A program made the translations under genes and the position numbers. A stretch of DNA of 62,601 nucleotides from Devosia geojensis (GTDB taxonomy: Bacteria > Pseudomonadota > Alphaproteobacteria > Rhizobiales > Devosiaceae), in NCBI RefSeq assembly GCF_000969415.1, contig NZ_JZEX01000207.1, positions 1 through 62,601 on the forward strand. Direction: 5' to 3'. The notes under the pieces are model-generated. The model was not told where the DNA came from and did no database searches. It was given only the letters and a program-made list of their open reading frames with translations. Below, piece by piece: positions 46,491-54,431 of the stretch; the first letter of the stretch is position 1, and each line of letters opens with the position of its first letter.

Positions 46491-46519
46491 CAAAAAAGAC
46501 CCGGCGCTTTCGCGCCGGG
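46491..46519 (-). terminator. Rho-independent terminator of the kdgD operon
   Basis: On the minus strand CCCGGCGC, loop GAAA, GCGCCGGG, then TCTTTTTTGG. The hairpin is 30 bases beyond the kdgD stop. Confidence 0.9.
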
Positions 46520-46548
46520 CCATTCAACGCCTGGGAGGACGTTAGCGC

Positions 46549-47484
46549 CTATTGCGGACCGAGGGCGTCGACGAGGACCTTGAGGTCGGCGATGTCCTTC
46601 TCGGTGCAGTTCGAAAGCGGCGGGCGCACAGGTCCCGCGGACCGGCCGACGACCTTGGCGCCGGCCTTGATGATCGAGACCGGATAGCCGCCCTGGCGGT
46701 TGCGGATGGCGCTATACGGGATGAAGAAATCCCTGAGGAGCCGGGCGGTGGTCGCGCGGTCGCCGGACTGGACGGCGCGGTAGAATTCCATCGCCGTGCG
46801 GGGGATGAAGTTGAACACGGCCGAGGAATAGACCGGAAAGCCCGCGCCGTAATAGGCCTCGGCGAAGAGTTCGGCCGTGGGCAGGCCGCCGAGATAGGAG
46901 AGCCTGTCGCCGAGGCTGGCGCGCACGGCCGTCACTGCCTCTATATCGCCGATGCCGTCCTTGAAGCCGATCAGGTTGGCGTGCTTGTCGGCGAGGCGCC
47001 TGACCGTCGACGGCGCGAGCTTGCAGACGCCGCGGTTGTAGACGACGACGCCGATGCCCACCGCGCCGCAGACCGCATCGATATGGGCAAAGAGCCCCTC
47101 CTGGTTGGACTCGGTCAGGTAGTGGGGCATCAGCATGATGCCGGCGGCGCCCGCGGCCTCGGCGTTGCGCGCCATTTCCACGGCCATGCGGGTGTTGTAG
47201 CCGACGCCGGCGATGATCGGGGTCTGGCTGGCGCAGGTCTCGACCGCGGCGCGGATGACCCGCCTGTGCTCCTCGATGGTCAGCGAGAAGCCCTCGCCGG
47301 TGCCGCCGGCGGCGAACAGCACCTTGGCGCCGTAGGGGATGAGCCATTCGAGGCGGGCGCGATAGCCGGCTTCGTCGAACTCGCCGTCTTCGGCAAAGTC
47401 GGTGATGGGGAAGGACATCAACCCTTCCGTAAGCGCGCTTTTCAGCGCCTGAGGGTCGAGATCGGTTTTGCTGTGGGCGGTCAT
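46549..47484 (-). CDS. kdgD: 5-dehydro-4-deoxyglucarate dehydratase
   Basis: 311 aa. Converts 5-dehydro-4-deoxy-D-glucarate to 2,5-dioxopentanoate (alpha-ketoglutarate semialdehyde) with loss of water and CO2. It is a DHDPS-type barrel with the KdgD-specific GGTGEGFSLTIEEH, the Tyr of VVYNRGV (Y149) and Schiff-base Lys K175 in LIGFKDGIGD. Lies 31 bases after an enolase-superfamily gene in the same operon; GGAGG precedes the ATG. Together with a uronate dehydrogenase and a lactone cycloisomerase it would complete an oxidative hexuronate route to the TCA cycle. Confidence 0.93.
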   Translation of the reverse strand: MTAHSKTDLDPQALKSALTEGLMSFPITDFAEDGEFDEAGYRARLEWLIPYGAKVLFAAGGTGEGFSLTIEEHRRVIRAAVETCASQTPIIAGVGYNTRMAVEMARNAEAAGAAGIMLMPHYLTESNQEGLFAHIDAVCGAVGIGVVVYNRGVCKLAPSTVRRLADKHANLIGFKDGIGDIEAVTAVRASLGDRLSYLGGLPTAELFAEAYYGAGFPVYSSAVFNFIPRTAMEFYRAVQSGDRATTARLLRDFFIPYSAIRNRQGGYPVSIIKAGAKVVGRSAGPVRPPLSNCTEKDIADLKVLVDALGPQ

Positions 47485-47515
47485 GGGAGCCTCCGGAATT
47501 TGCCGCTGGCCGGCG

Positions 47516-48664
47516 TCAGGCGACCAGGTTGTCGTTGATGAAATCGAAGTTGATGTCCTCGCCCATGCCGGGGCGATCGGACAGGTGCACGAAGCCGTCG
47601 GCGTCCATGGGGTCGGCCAGCGAATTGAGGTATTCGAACCCGTCGTCGTACTCGATGAAGGGATGGAGCAGCCCGCGCTCGTACCACTTGGTGTTCCTGG
47701 AGACGGCGGCCAGCACCAGGTTGGGGGCGCCGTTGCCGTGGATCTCGCAGTTCATGCCGAAGCTTTCGGCAAGGTGGATGCTCTTCAGCGCCGGGGAGAT
47801 GCCGCCGACGTCGTGGGCGCCGGTGCGCAGGATGTCGCACGCGCCTGCCTTGATCCAGTCGGCGCGCGACCAGTGCTTGCCGGCCGCGCTTTCCGGCCCC
47901 AGCACGTCGATGTCGAGGTTTTCGGCGAGCCAGGCGTAGGAGGCCATGCTCTGCTCGTCCATCGGCTCCTCGATCCAGGCGAAGCCGAGCTTTTCGAGGC
48001 CCTTGCCGAGCTCCAGGGCCTCACTGCGCGAATACCAGTGGAACGCGTCGATCATCAGGGCGATGTCGGGCCCCACGGCCTCGCGCACGGCCGCGCAGGC
48101 CTTGAGGTCCATCCTGACGTCCGGCGCCCAGGAGACCGGCGGCATCCAGGTGTGGAGCTTGATGCCCTTGTAGCCGCGCGCCACCAGCTTTTCGGCAAAG
48201 CGCCCATAGTCCTCGGGCGTTGCGAGCCCGCCTTCCAGCTCGTCGCCGCACATGGTGCTGCCATAGGCAGGCACCTTGTCGCGATAGGCGCCGATCAATT
48301 TGTAGACCGGCACGCCGAGCGCGCGCCCGGCCAGATCCCAGAGCGCCACGTCGACGGCGCCGAGGGTGCGGTCGGTCAGCTGCGCGCTGCTGCCGCGCTG
48401 CCAGTGCGCCAGTTCCTGCCACAGGCGCTCGCGGTCGAACGGGTCCTGGCCGAGCACCACCTTCTTGACGAAGGTCTCGATCAGGTGCGGGCGGATGGTT
48501 TCGGGGGGCGTGAAGCAATGCCCTTGGCTGCCGTCGTCGGCGACAAGGGTCAGCAGGCCCTGCCTGACCCTGTGCGGGGGCCCCGGGTGACCGTGACCGG
48601 CGGAGTCCTGGTGCCGGCGGGTCGTATGCAGAAACACCCGGGTCTTCACGTCAACGATGCGCAT
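47516..48664 (-). CDS. Enolase-superfamily enzyme 1 (mandelate racemase/muconate cycloisomerase type)
   Basis: 382 aa. N-terminal capping domain, then the barrel with Lys at K169 (GYKGIKLHTW), metal ligands D206 (LMIDAFHW), E232/E233 (WIEEPMDE) and Glu in LGPESAAGK, and the acid/base His in CEIHGNGAP. The barrel-strand-2 motif reads K-L-H rather than the commoner K-x-K. From the neighbours it is probably a galactarolactone cycloisomerase (Gci-like) or an aldarate/aldonate dehydratase. Strong ribosome site AAGGAGGG. Precedes kdgD by 31 bases. Confidence 0.85.
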   Translation of the reverse strand: MRIVDVKTRVFLHTTRRHQDSAGHGHPGPPHRVRQGLLTLVADDGSQGHCFTPPETIRPHLIETFVKKVVLGQDPFDRERLWQELAHWQRGSSAQLTDRTLGAVDVALWDLAGRALGVPVYKLIGAYRDKVPAYGSTMCGDELEGGLATPEDYGRFAEKLVARGYKGIKLHTWMPPVSWAPDVRMDLKACAAVREAVGPDIALMIDAFHWYSRSEALELGKGLEKLGFAWIEEPMDEQSMASYAWLAENLDIDVLGPESAAGKHWSRADWIKAGACDILRTGAHDVGGISPALKSIHLAESFGMNCEIHGNGAPNLVLAAVSRNTKWYERGLLHPFIEYDDGFEYLNSLADPMDADGFVHLSDRPGMGEDINFDFINDNLVA

Positions 48665-48709
48665 AATCCCTCCTTGCTCGCCACCGGGTCTGCGACCGGC
48701 TCACCGGCC

Positions 48710-48726
48710 TATCATGTTGTATGATA
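48710..48726. promoter_or_regulatory. Candidate operator TATCAT-GTTGT-ATGATA
   Basis: Perfect six-base inverted repeat with five-base spacer, 46 bases upstream of enolase enzyme 1 and in the 110-base gap after enolase enzyme 2. It contains TTGTATGAT, shared with the site at 39813-39821. Likely bound by one of the FadR-type regulators. Confidence 0.6.
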
Positions 48727-48774
48727 TCTGACAATGTTGGTTTCGGCGTTTGCGTGGTCCATTCTGCCTTTGCG

Positions 48775-49854
48775 TCAGGGAGCGTGGTGCCGCAGGCGGT
48801 CGTAATCGAGGGAAAAACCCCAGCCGGGCCGATCGGGGAGCACCGCCTCGCCGCCGACCAATTCCAGCGACTCGCGGTAGAAGGGCGCGAACCAGTCCAC
48901 GTGCTCGAGCAGGGTGGCATTGGGCAGGGATGCCATCACCTGCAGGCTCATTTCCGGGAAAAGATGCGAGGAGACCGGCAGGTCGTAGGCCGCCGCCAGC
49001 GCGCCCACGCGCAGGAACTCGCTCGGCCCGCCGACGCGTTGCAGATCGGGCATCAGGATGTCCGCCGCCCGGGCCTCGGCCATGCGGCGGAAGCCGTGGA
49101 TGGTGTATTCGTTCTCGCCCGAAGCGATCGGCACGTCCAGCGCCCGGGCCACTTCCGCCGAATGCGCAAGGTCATGGGCGGCGACCGGCTCCTCGAACCA
49201 GGCGATGCCGTATTGCTCCATCTGGCGTCCGAGGCGAATGGCAGCCTTGGCGTCGAGCCCCTGGTTGACATCGACCATCAGCGCGACGTCCGGCCCGATG
49301 GCCTCGCGCACGGCCTCGATCCGGGGCAGGTCGACGGACGCCTTTCCGGCAAGGCGCAGCTTCACCCCGCCAAAGCCTTCAGCCACGAGATCGGCCGCCT
49401 CGCGGGCGATCTCGTCGATGGTCTGGGTCAGCCACAGGCCGCCGCTGGCATAGGCGGGAACGCGAGCGCGCGCGCGGCCGGCGAGCTGCGACACCGAAAG
49501 CCCGGCGGCCTTGCCGCGCAGGTCCCACATGGCCCCGTCGATGGCTGAAATGCCCATGATGGAGACGCCGGAAAAGCCGATGAAATTGATGCGCCGCCAG
49601 GCATCGGTCCAGAAAGCCGCCGTCTCGTCCGGCCGGCGTCCGATGACCGCCTCGCGCAGCACGTGCACCATGGCGTCGAGCAGCGGAAGCTGTTCCGGGC
49701 GGATGGTGAAGATGAGGTTTTCCCCGACCAGCCCCGCGTCGGTTTCCAGCCGGATGGCGAGGTAGGACATGCGCGAGATGCGCGCGGTGGCGTTGCCGAT
49801 GGGACGCTCGAGCGTCCGCACCGCGGGGATCGTGACGAGATTGGCGATCTTCAT
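48775..49854 (-). CDS. Enolase-superfamily enzyme 2 (mandelate racemase/muconate cycloisomerase type)
   Basis: 359 aa. Barrel motif K165-L-R167 (GVKLRLAG), metal ligands D195 (LMVDVNQG), E221 (WFEEPVAA) and E247 (ASGENEYT), and His in VSSHLFPEMS. The pattern is near mandelate racemase/aldarate dehydratase relatives; a sugar-acid dehydratase or lactone cycloisomerase is likely. It begins inside the preceding FadR-type gene's stop (ATGA overlap), so the regulator and this enzyme are translated together. Confidence 0.85.
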   Translation of the reverse strand: MKIANLVTIPAVRTLERPIGNATARISRMSYLAIRLETDAGLVGENLIFTIRPEQLPLLDAMVHVLREAVIGRRPDETAAFWTDAWRRINFIGFSGVSIMGISAIDGAMWDLRGKAAGLSVSQLAGRARARVPAYASGGLWLTQTIDEIAREAADLVAEGFGGVKLRLAGKASVDLPRIEAVREAIGPDVALMVDVNQGLDAKAAIRLGRQMEQYGIAWFEEPVAAHDLAHSAEVARALDVPIASGENEYTIHGFRRMAEARAADILMPDLQRVGGPSEFLRVGALAAAYDLPVSSHLFPEMSLQVMASLPNATLLEHVDWFAPFYRESLELVGGEAVLPDRPGWGFSLDYDRLRHHAP

Positions 49855-50552
49855 TTGCGGTCCGCCGCCTCGGCGGCCTGCTGGTAGCGCTGGATGCTGT
49901 TGGACAGGTGCATGCGCATGGCGTCGCGCGCGTAGGCGGTGTCCTGCGCGGATATGGCGTCGAGGATGGCGCGGTGCTCGTCAAGCAGCTGGGCGGCATA
50001 GGCCGCGTTCTGCGCCGCGTCGTCCGCACTGAGGCGGATGCGCGAGCGGGGAATGGCGTCGATGCCGAGCTGGTCGAGCAGATGGACGAACCGGTGGTTG
50101 GCCGTCGCCATGGCGACGGCCCGGTGGAAGGCGAAATCGGCCGCGCTCGCCGCCTCGCGGGTTTCGGCGGCGCCCTGGGCGGCAATGGCCGCCCGCATGG
50201 CCTTAAGATGATCGGGCAGGCGCCGGCGCGCCGCGAGCCCCGCCGCCTCCACCTCCAGGGCGACGCGAATCTCGAGGTCCGCCAGGATATCGGGCACCGC
50301 GGCGCGGTCGCCCAGCTCGAGCCGCAGCAATTGCCCATGCGGACGCGCCACGAACACCCCTGCCCCGCGGCGGCTGGTGAGCTCACCCTGCGCCTTGAGG
50401 CGGGCTACCGCTTCGCGCAGCACCGTCCGGCTGACGCCGAGGCTCGGCGCAAGGGCGTGCTCGGGCGGCAGCTTGTCGCCCTCGGCCAGGGCGTACTGCA
50501 AGATCCATTCGCGCAGCCTCGTGGCTGTGGCATCTGCCAGGTTGACGCTCAC
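49851..50552 (-). CDS. FadR-type GntR regulator of the udh/enolase/kdgD cluster
   Basis: 233 aa starting with GTG at 50552 (MSVNLADATATRL). Winged helix at about 8-75 (EGDKLPPEHALAPSLGVSRTVLREAVARLKAQGE) and an FCD domain with AADFAFHRAVAMATANH and DAMRMHLSNSIQRY, the likely metal-bound ligand pocket. Overlaps enolase enzyme 2 by four bases. Divergent from the uronate-dehydrogenase-like gene with a symmetrical site between them (50580-50610). Confidence 0.93.
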   Translation of the reverse strand: MSVNLADATATRLREWILQYALAEGDKLPPEHALAPSLGVSRTVLREAVARLKAQGELTSRRGAGVFVARPHGQLLRLELGDRAAVPDILADLEIRVALEVEAAGLAARRRLPDHLKAMRAAIAAQGAAETREAASAADFAFHRAVAMATANHRFVHLLDQLGIDAIPRSRIRLSADDAAQNAAYAAQLLDEHRAILDAISAQDTAYARDAMRMHLSNSIQRYQQAAEAADRK

Positions 50553-50579
50553 CTCGGCCCATCCCTCTTGCGGGTCAGA

Positions 50580-50610
50580 ACTAATATGACTACTATCTTA
50601 TCATACTAAT
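50580..50610. promoter_or_regulatory. Candidate operator between FadR-type regulator and udh-like gene
   Basis: ACTAATATGA and TCATACTAAT match as inverted arms at eight of ten positions around an 11-base AT-rich centre. The minus strand contains TAGTATGAT, one base different from the TTGTATGAT of the sites at 39813-39821 and 48717-48725. Confidence 0.5.
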
Positions 50611-50635
50611 TTCAGCGGGCAATGTCGAAAGCACC

Positions 50636-51496
50636 ATGCGCATCGTCGTTTCGGGGGGAGCCGGCCGCGTCGGCAGGTTCGTGATCGAGGAGCTGGCGGC
50701 GGCCGGCCATGAAGTCACCAGCATGGATCTGGCGCCGGCGCCGAGCCGCAATCCGGATATCGGCTATATGCTCGGCGACGTCAGCCGCGCCGAGGACGTC
50801 TACGGCACGCTGGGCTTTGCCCGAGCGGAGGCGATGGTGCATCTGGCGGCGTGGTCGGACCCCGGCATCGTTTCCGATACGAAGACCTATGCCGACAATG
50901 TCGGGGCCACCTTCAACGTGCTCGACGCGGCCGAAAAGCTCGGCGTGCGCCGGGTGATCCTGGCGTCCAGCGCCCAGGTCTACGGCTTTGCCGAGCACGC
51001 CCCGGCCTTCGCGCCGGTCACAGAGGACCATCCGCTGCGCCCGCTCAACTCCTACGCCCTCTCCAAGATTGCCGGCGAGGACGCGGCCGCCTATTTCGCG
51101 CGCCGGGGCCTCAGCGTACTCTCCTTACGCATCATGGGGGCGCGCGCGCCGCAGGACATGAAAGCCGAGATCGCCCGCGCCCGCATGCAGCCGGCGCGCG
51201 AGCGCTTCCTGCTCTGGACGCGTGTCGACGCCCGCGACATCGCCATCGGCTGCCGCCAGGCGGTCGAGCAGGCGGACGTCGACTCCGGCGTCTACAACCT
51301 CTCGGGGGCAGAGAACGTCTTCGGGGAGGAAACCTGCGCCCTCTTCGCCGCCCATTCGCCCGGCACCGACCGCACCGCCCTCCCCCCCGGCACCGCCTCA
51401 GGCTTCAGCTCCGCCAAGGCCCGCAAGGCCTTCGGCTATGAACCCATATATGTGTGGGGCCCCGACGTGGATCATTGGCCGGTAGCAGAGAATTGA
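50636..51496 (+). CDS. Extended SDR, probable uronate dehydrogenase
   Basis: 286 aa. GGAGRVGRFVIEEL (NAD-binding), S at ILASSAQVYG and the YALSKIAGED pair (Tyr, Lys) of extended SDRs. Uronate dehydrogenases of Agrobacterium and Pseudomonas are about 265-275 aa and share this compact shape; they oxidise galacturonate or glucuronate to the aldarolactone. The context (kdgD, two enolase-superfamily enzymes, FadR-type regulator) fits well, but a generic NAD-dependent epimerase cannot be excluded from the sequence alone. Weak ribosome site. Confidence 0.75.
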   Translation: MRIVVSGGAGRVGRFVIEELAAAGHEVTSMDLAPAPSRNPDIGYMLGDVSRAEDVYGTLGFARAEAMVHLAAWSDPGIVSDTKTYADNVGATFNVLDAAEKLGVRRVILASSAQVYGFAEHAPAFAPVTEDHPLRPLNSYALSKIAGEDAAAYFARRGLSVLSLRIMGARAPQDMKAEIARARMQPARERFLLWTRVDARDIAIGCRQAVEQADVDSGVYNLSGAENVFGEETCALFAAHSPGTDRTALPPGTASGFSSAKARKAFGYEPIYVWGPDVDHWPVAEN

Positions 51497-51603
51497 GCCG
51501 AGCTCGGCAAGCCCTCTCCGGCTGATCGAGTGTCGGGCCAAAGCAACATTACCCGCCACAGAGTATGCGGGGCTGAGCCGTACCGGCATATTGAAGGGTC
51601 GAA

Positions 51604-51678
<75 letters not shown>

Positions 51679-51804
51679 AGGGCGCGGCGGCGCTGAGGGC
51701 CGCGCGGCGACGCGGGCTCTACTGCCATAGGGTCCGGCTCGACGCAAGGGCTAAAAGCGCCTATTAGGCGATGAACCCCATGTTCAACAGCATCCGTCCG
51801 CCCG

Positions 51805-51963
51805 ATGCCCAAATCGCCCGAAACGCTGGCCCGTGAGCAGCGCCTTGCCGCAAAGCTGCGCGAGAACCTGAAGCGCCGCAAGGGCCAGGCGCGCGCCCGG
51901 GCCGAGGCGGATGTGCAAGCGCCCGACGGTCAGTCGTCCGAACCATCCGGAAAGAAGGCCTAG
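51805..51963 (+). CDS. Small basic conserved protein upstream of murA
   Basis: 52 aa from ATG at 51805. Sequence is charged and helical: [20 protein letters not shown] then [18 protein letters not shown], ending SEPSGKKA. Very similar short proteins ([20 protein letters not shown]) lie in front of murA in other Hyphomicrobiales, as I remember them. No known function; a coiled or nucleic-acid-binding helix is plausible. Likely start of the murA transcript. Confidence 0.75.
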   Translation: MPKSPETLAREQRLAAKLRENLKRRKGQARARAEADVQAPDGQSSEPSGKKA

Positions 51964-52180
51964 GCAAGCCGCCACCGGCGGGCGCGCAACACACCGTAAA
52001 CCAATTTGGAGTGTGCTAGCGCGTGGCTGGGCGCGGCCCGAATCTCGACATGAAGGGCGAGCAGGTTCACGCGTCCTTTTGTTGCCGGCTTTGCCTGAGT
52101 CGGCTACGAGGGTTCCTTCGCGGCGGGCGGGCCGCGCATCCGGGCACATCGTCCGGTTCACTATTTCCAAGGATTTCGAC

Positions 52181-53473
52181 ATGGATCGCATTCGTTTGGT
52201 CGGCGGCAACGAGCTCAACGGCGAGATCGTCATCTCGGGCGCCAAGAACGCGGCATTGCCGCTGATGATCGCCTCGCTCCTCACCGACGAGCCGCTGGTC
52301 CTGACCAACGTGCCGCGCCTGGCCGACGTCAAGCAGCTCGAGCGCATCCTCGAGAACCATGGCGTCGACATCGCCGTGCATGGCCGCCGGCGCGGTGAGG
52401 CGGAGGGCGTCGGCCAGCGCATGACCTTCCATGCCGCCGACATCGTCGACACCACCGCCCCCTACGACCTCGTCTCCAAGATGCGGGCGAGCTTCTGGGT
52501 GATCGGGCCGCTGCTGGCGCGCGAGCACAACGCGCGCGTCTCGCTGCCGGGCGGCTGCGCCATCGGCACGCGCCCCGTCGATCTTTTCCTCTACGGCCTC
52601 AAGGAATTGGGCGCCGAAATCGACATCGACGAAGGCTATGTGGTGGCGCGCGCGCCCAAGGGGGGCCTCACGGGCGCCCACATCACCTTCCCCAAGGTTT
52701 CGGTGGGCGCGACCCATACGGTGATGATGGCGGCGACCCTCGCCCGCGGCGTCACGGTCCTGGAGAACGTCGCCATGGAGCCCGAGATCACCAACGTCGC
52801 CGAGGCGCTCAACGCCATGGGCGCGCGCATCTCGGGCCTCGGCACGCGCACCCTCACCATCGAGGGCGTCGACAGGCTCCACGGGGCGACGGTCGAGGTC
52901 ATTCCCGACCGCATCGAGACCGGCACCTTCGCCATGGCCACCGCCATGACGGGCGGCGACGTGCTGCTGCGCGGCGCGCAGCCCACCCATCTGGAAGCCG
53001 CGCTCGAGGTCCTCGGCCAGTCCGGCGTCGAGATCACGCAGGAGCAGGATGGCCTGCGCATCCGGCGGAACGGCAACGGCATCCTGCCCGTCGACATCGA
53101 GACCAATCCCTTCCCGGGTTTTCCGACGGACCTGCAGGCCCAGTTCATGGCGCTGATGACCAAGGCCAACGGCACCTCGCACATCCGCGAGACCATCTTC
53201 GAGAACCGCTACATGCACGTGGCCGAGCTCAGCCGGTTCGGCGCCGACATCAGCGTCGACGGGCAGGTGGCGACCGTCACCGGCAAGCCGACCCTCAAGG
53301 GCGCCCAGGTGATGGCGACGGACCTTCGCGCCTCGGTCTCCCTCGTCATTGCGGGCCTTGCCGCCCAGGGCGAGACGGTCGTCAACCGCATCTACCACCT
53401 CGATCGCGGCTTCGAGCGGCTGGAAGAGAAGCTCTCGCGCTGCGGCGCCGAGATCGAACGCCTCGCCGGCTGA
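52181..53473 (+). CDS. murA: UDP-N-acetylglucosamine 1-carboxyvinyltransferase
   Basis: 430 aa. First committed step of peptidoglycan synthesis: transfers enolpyruvate from PEP to UDP-GlcNAc. K22/N23 in GAKNAALPL and the catalytic Cys C126 in [12 protein letters not shown] are present, so fosfomycin sensitivity is expected from the target site. AAGGA precedes the ATG at 52181; the frame is open upstream but without homology. Preceded by the 52-aa conserved gene with a 217-base gap. Confidence 0.97.
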   Translation: MDRIRLVGGNELNGEIVISGAKNAALPLMIASLLTDEPLVLTNVPRLADVKQLERILENHGVDIAVHGRRRGEAEGVGQRMTFHAADIVDTTAPYDLVSKMRASFWVIGPLLAREHNARVSLPGGCAIGTRPVDLFLYGLKELGAEIDIDEGYVVARAPKGGLTGAHITFPKVSVGATHTVMMAATLARGVTVLENVAMEPEITNVAEALNAMGARISGLGTRTLTIEGVDRLHGATVEVIPDRIETGTFAMATAMTGGDVLLRGAQPTHLEAALEVLGQSGVEITQEQDGLRIRRNGNGILPVDIETNPFPGFPTDLQAQFMALMTKANGTSHIRETIFENRYMHVAELSRFGADISVDGQVATVTGKPTLKGAQVMATDLRASVSLVIAGLAAQGETVVNRIYHLDRGFERLEEKLSRCGAEIERLAG

Positions 53474-53507
53474 GACGAGACGAACGGCATCGCCGGAACT
53501 CAACGCG

Positions 53508-54173
53508 CTAGGTTAATGCCTCCCGGCGGCGGACCATCTCGGCGATCCAGATGGGGGCATAGGGCGGCGTGCAGCCGGGCGATGCCGGATAGTCGATGAG
53601 GACCTCCAGCCTTTCGCCGATACCGATGGCGCGGGCGCGATAGGCGGGATGTCGGATGCCGATTTCGGCAAGGCAGTGGTTCATCGGCCACTGCTTGGCC
53701 TCGGGGGTGTCCTTCATCTGCGCCTCGATCTCGTCGAGCAGGCCATCGAGGTCCAGCCCATCCGGATTTTTGACCACGCGCTCGGTCGTCAGGCTCCAGC
53801 CGGCCCGCCCGACGAGGCCTGCCTCGTCCTTCCATCGCAAGCGCAGCTCCTCGGCATGGCTGCCGGGTTTGACGATGTTGGTCACGAACCAGTCGAGGAG
53901 CTTGGGCGCGCCGATATCACGGATCATCGCGTCGAGCTCGTCGGCGGAGAAGGCCTTGGGCCTGGCGATCAGGGTCGCCAGCAGCCGCGCCGCGGTATCG
54001 CCGGTGGCCCAGAGCTCGCCCGCCAGCTCGTGCCGGATCTTGAGGCGCTTGGCGATCGCACGGACGGCTGACAGGTTGACGCCGTGATCGTCGCCACGCT
54101 CCGCATTGGCCGCCCGCAGCTTGGGATCTTCCAGGCGGGCGAGTTCGGCCAGGATATCGGTCGCTGCGGACAT
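53508..54173 (-). CDS. DNA alkylation repair protein (AlkD-like HEAT repeat)
   Basis: 221 aa. An all-helical HEAT-repeat protein of the DNA_alkylation family: VNLSAVRAIAKRLKIRHELAGELWATG, DAMIRDIGAPKLLDWFVTNIV, ERVVKNPDGLDLDGLL and the C-terminal YRARAIGIGERLEVLIDYPASPGC. Such proteins remove or recognise alkylated bases; members lacking the AlkD catalytic Asp exist, so activity is unproven. GGAGGAACTGC precedes the ATG. Convergent with murA. Confidence 0.85.
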   Translation of the reverse strand: MSAATDILAELARLEDPKLRAANAERGDDHGVNLSAVRAIAKRLKIRHELAGELWATGDTAARLLATLIARPKAFSADELDAMIRDIGAPKLLDWFVTNIVKPGSHAEELRLRWKDEAGLVGRAGWSLTTERVVKNPDGLDLDGLLDEIEAQMKDTPEAKQWPMNHCLAEIGIRHPAYRARAIGIGERLEVLIDYPASPGCTPPYAPIWIAEMVRRREALT

Positions 54174-54431
54174 GCAGTTCCTCCATCACCCCCTGGGCAC
54201 GGGAGCAGTCCCGGTTCCCGGCCAGACTAGCAGTTCGTGTCGGCAAGATAAGTCAGCCGTGTTGTCGCTAATTTAACCAGAATCCCTCAAGCATTCGCAC
54301 GGGGAGGACTCCCCGGGTTTGACCGGCAGTCCTCGAGGCAAGCGTCGCGAGATGCCGCGGCGTGCTTCGACGGATCCGATCGAACTCTCAATCGCAACGA
54401 GTCCAGAAGGGCTCATCTCAAGAGTTTGATC

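Noticed and set aside
51911..53473. Longer murA start (520 aa) beginning inside the small upstream gene
   Set aside because: MurA homology begins at the ATG at 52181, which has a ribosome site; the extra 90 residues overlap the small conserved gene in another frame and show no family similarity.
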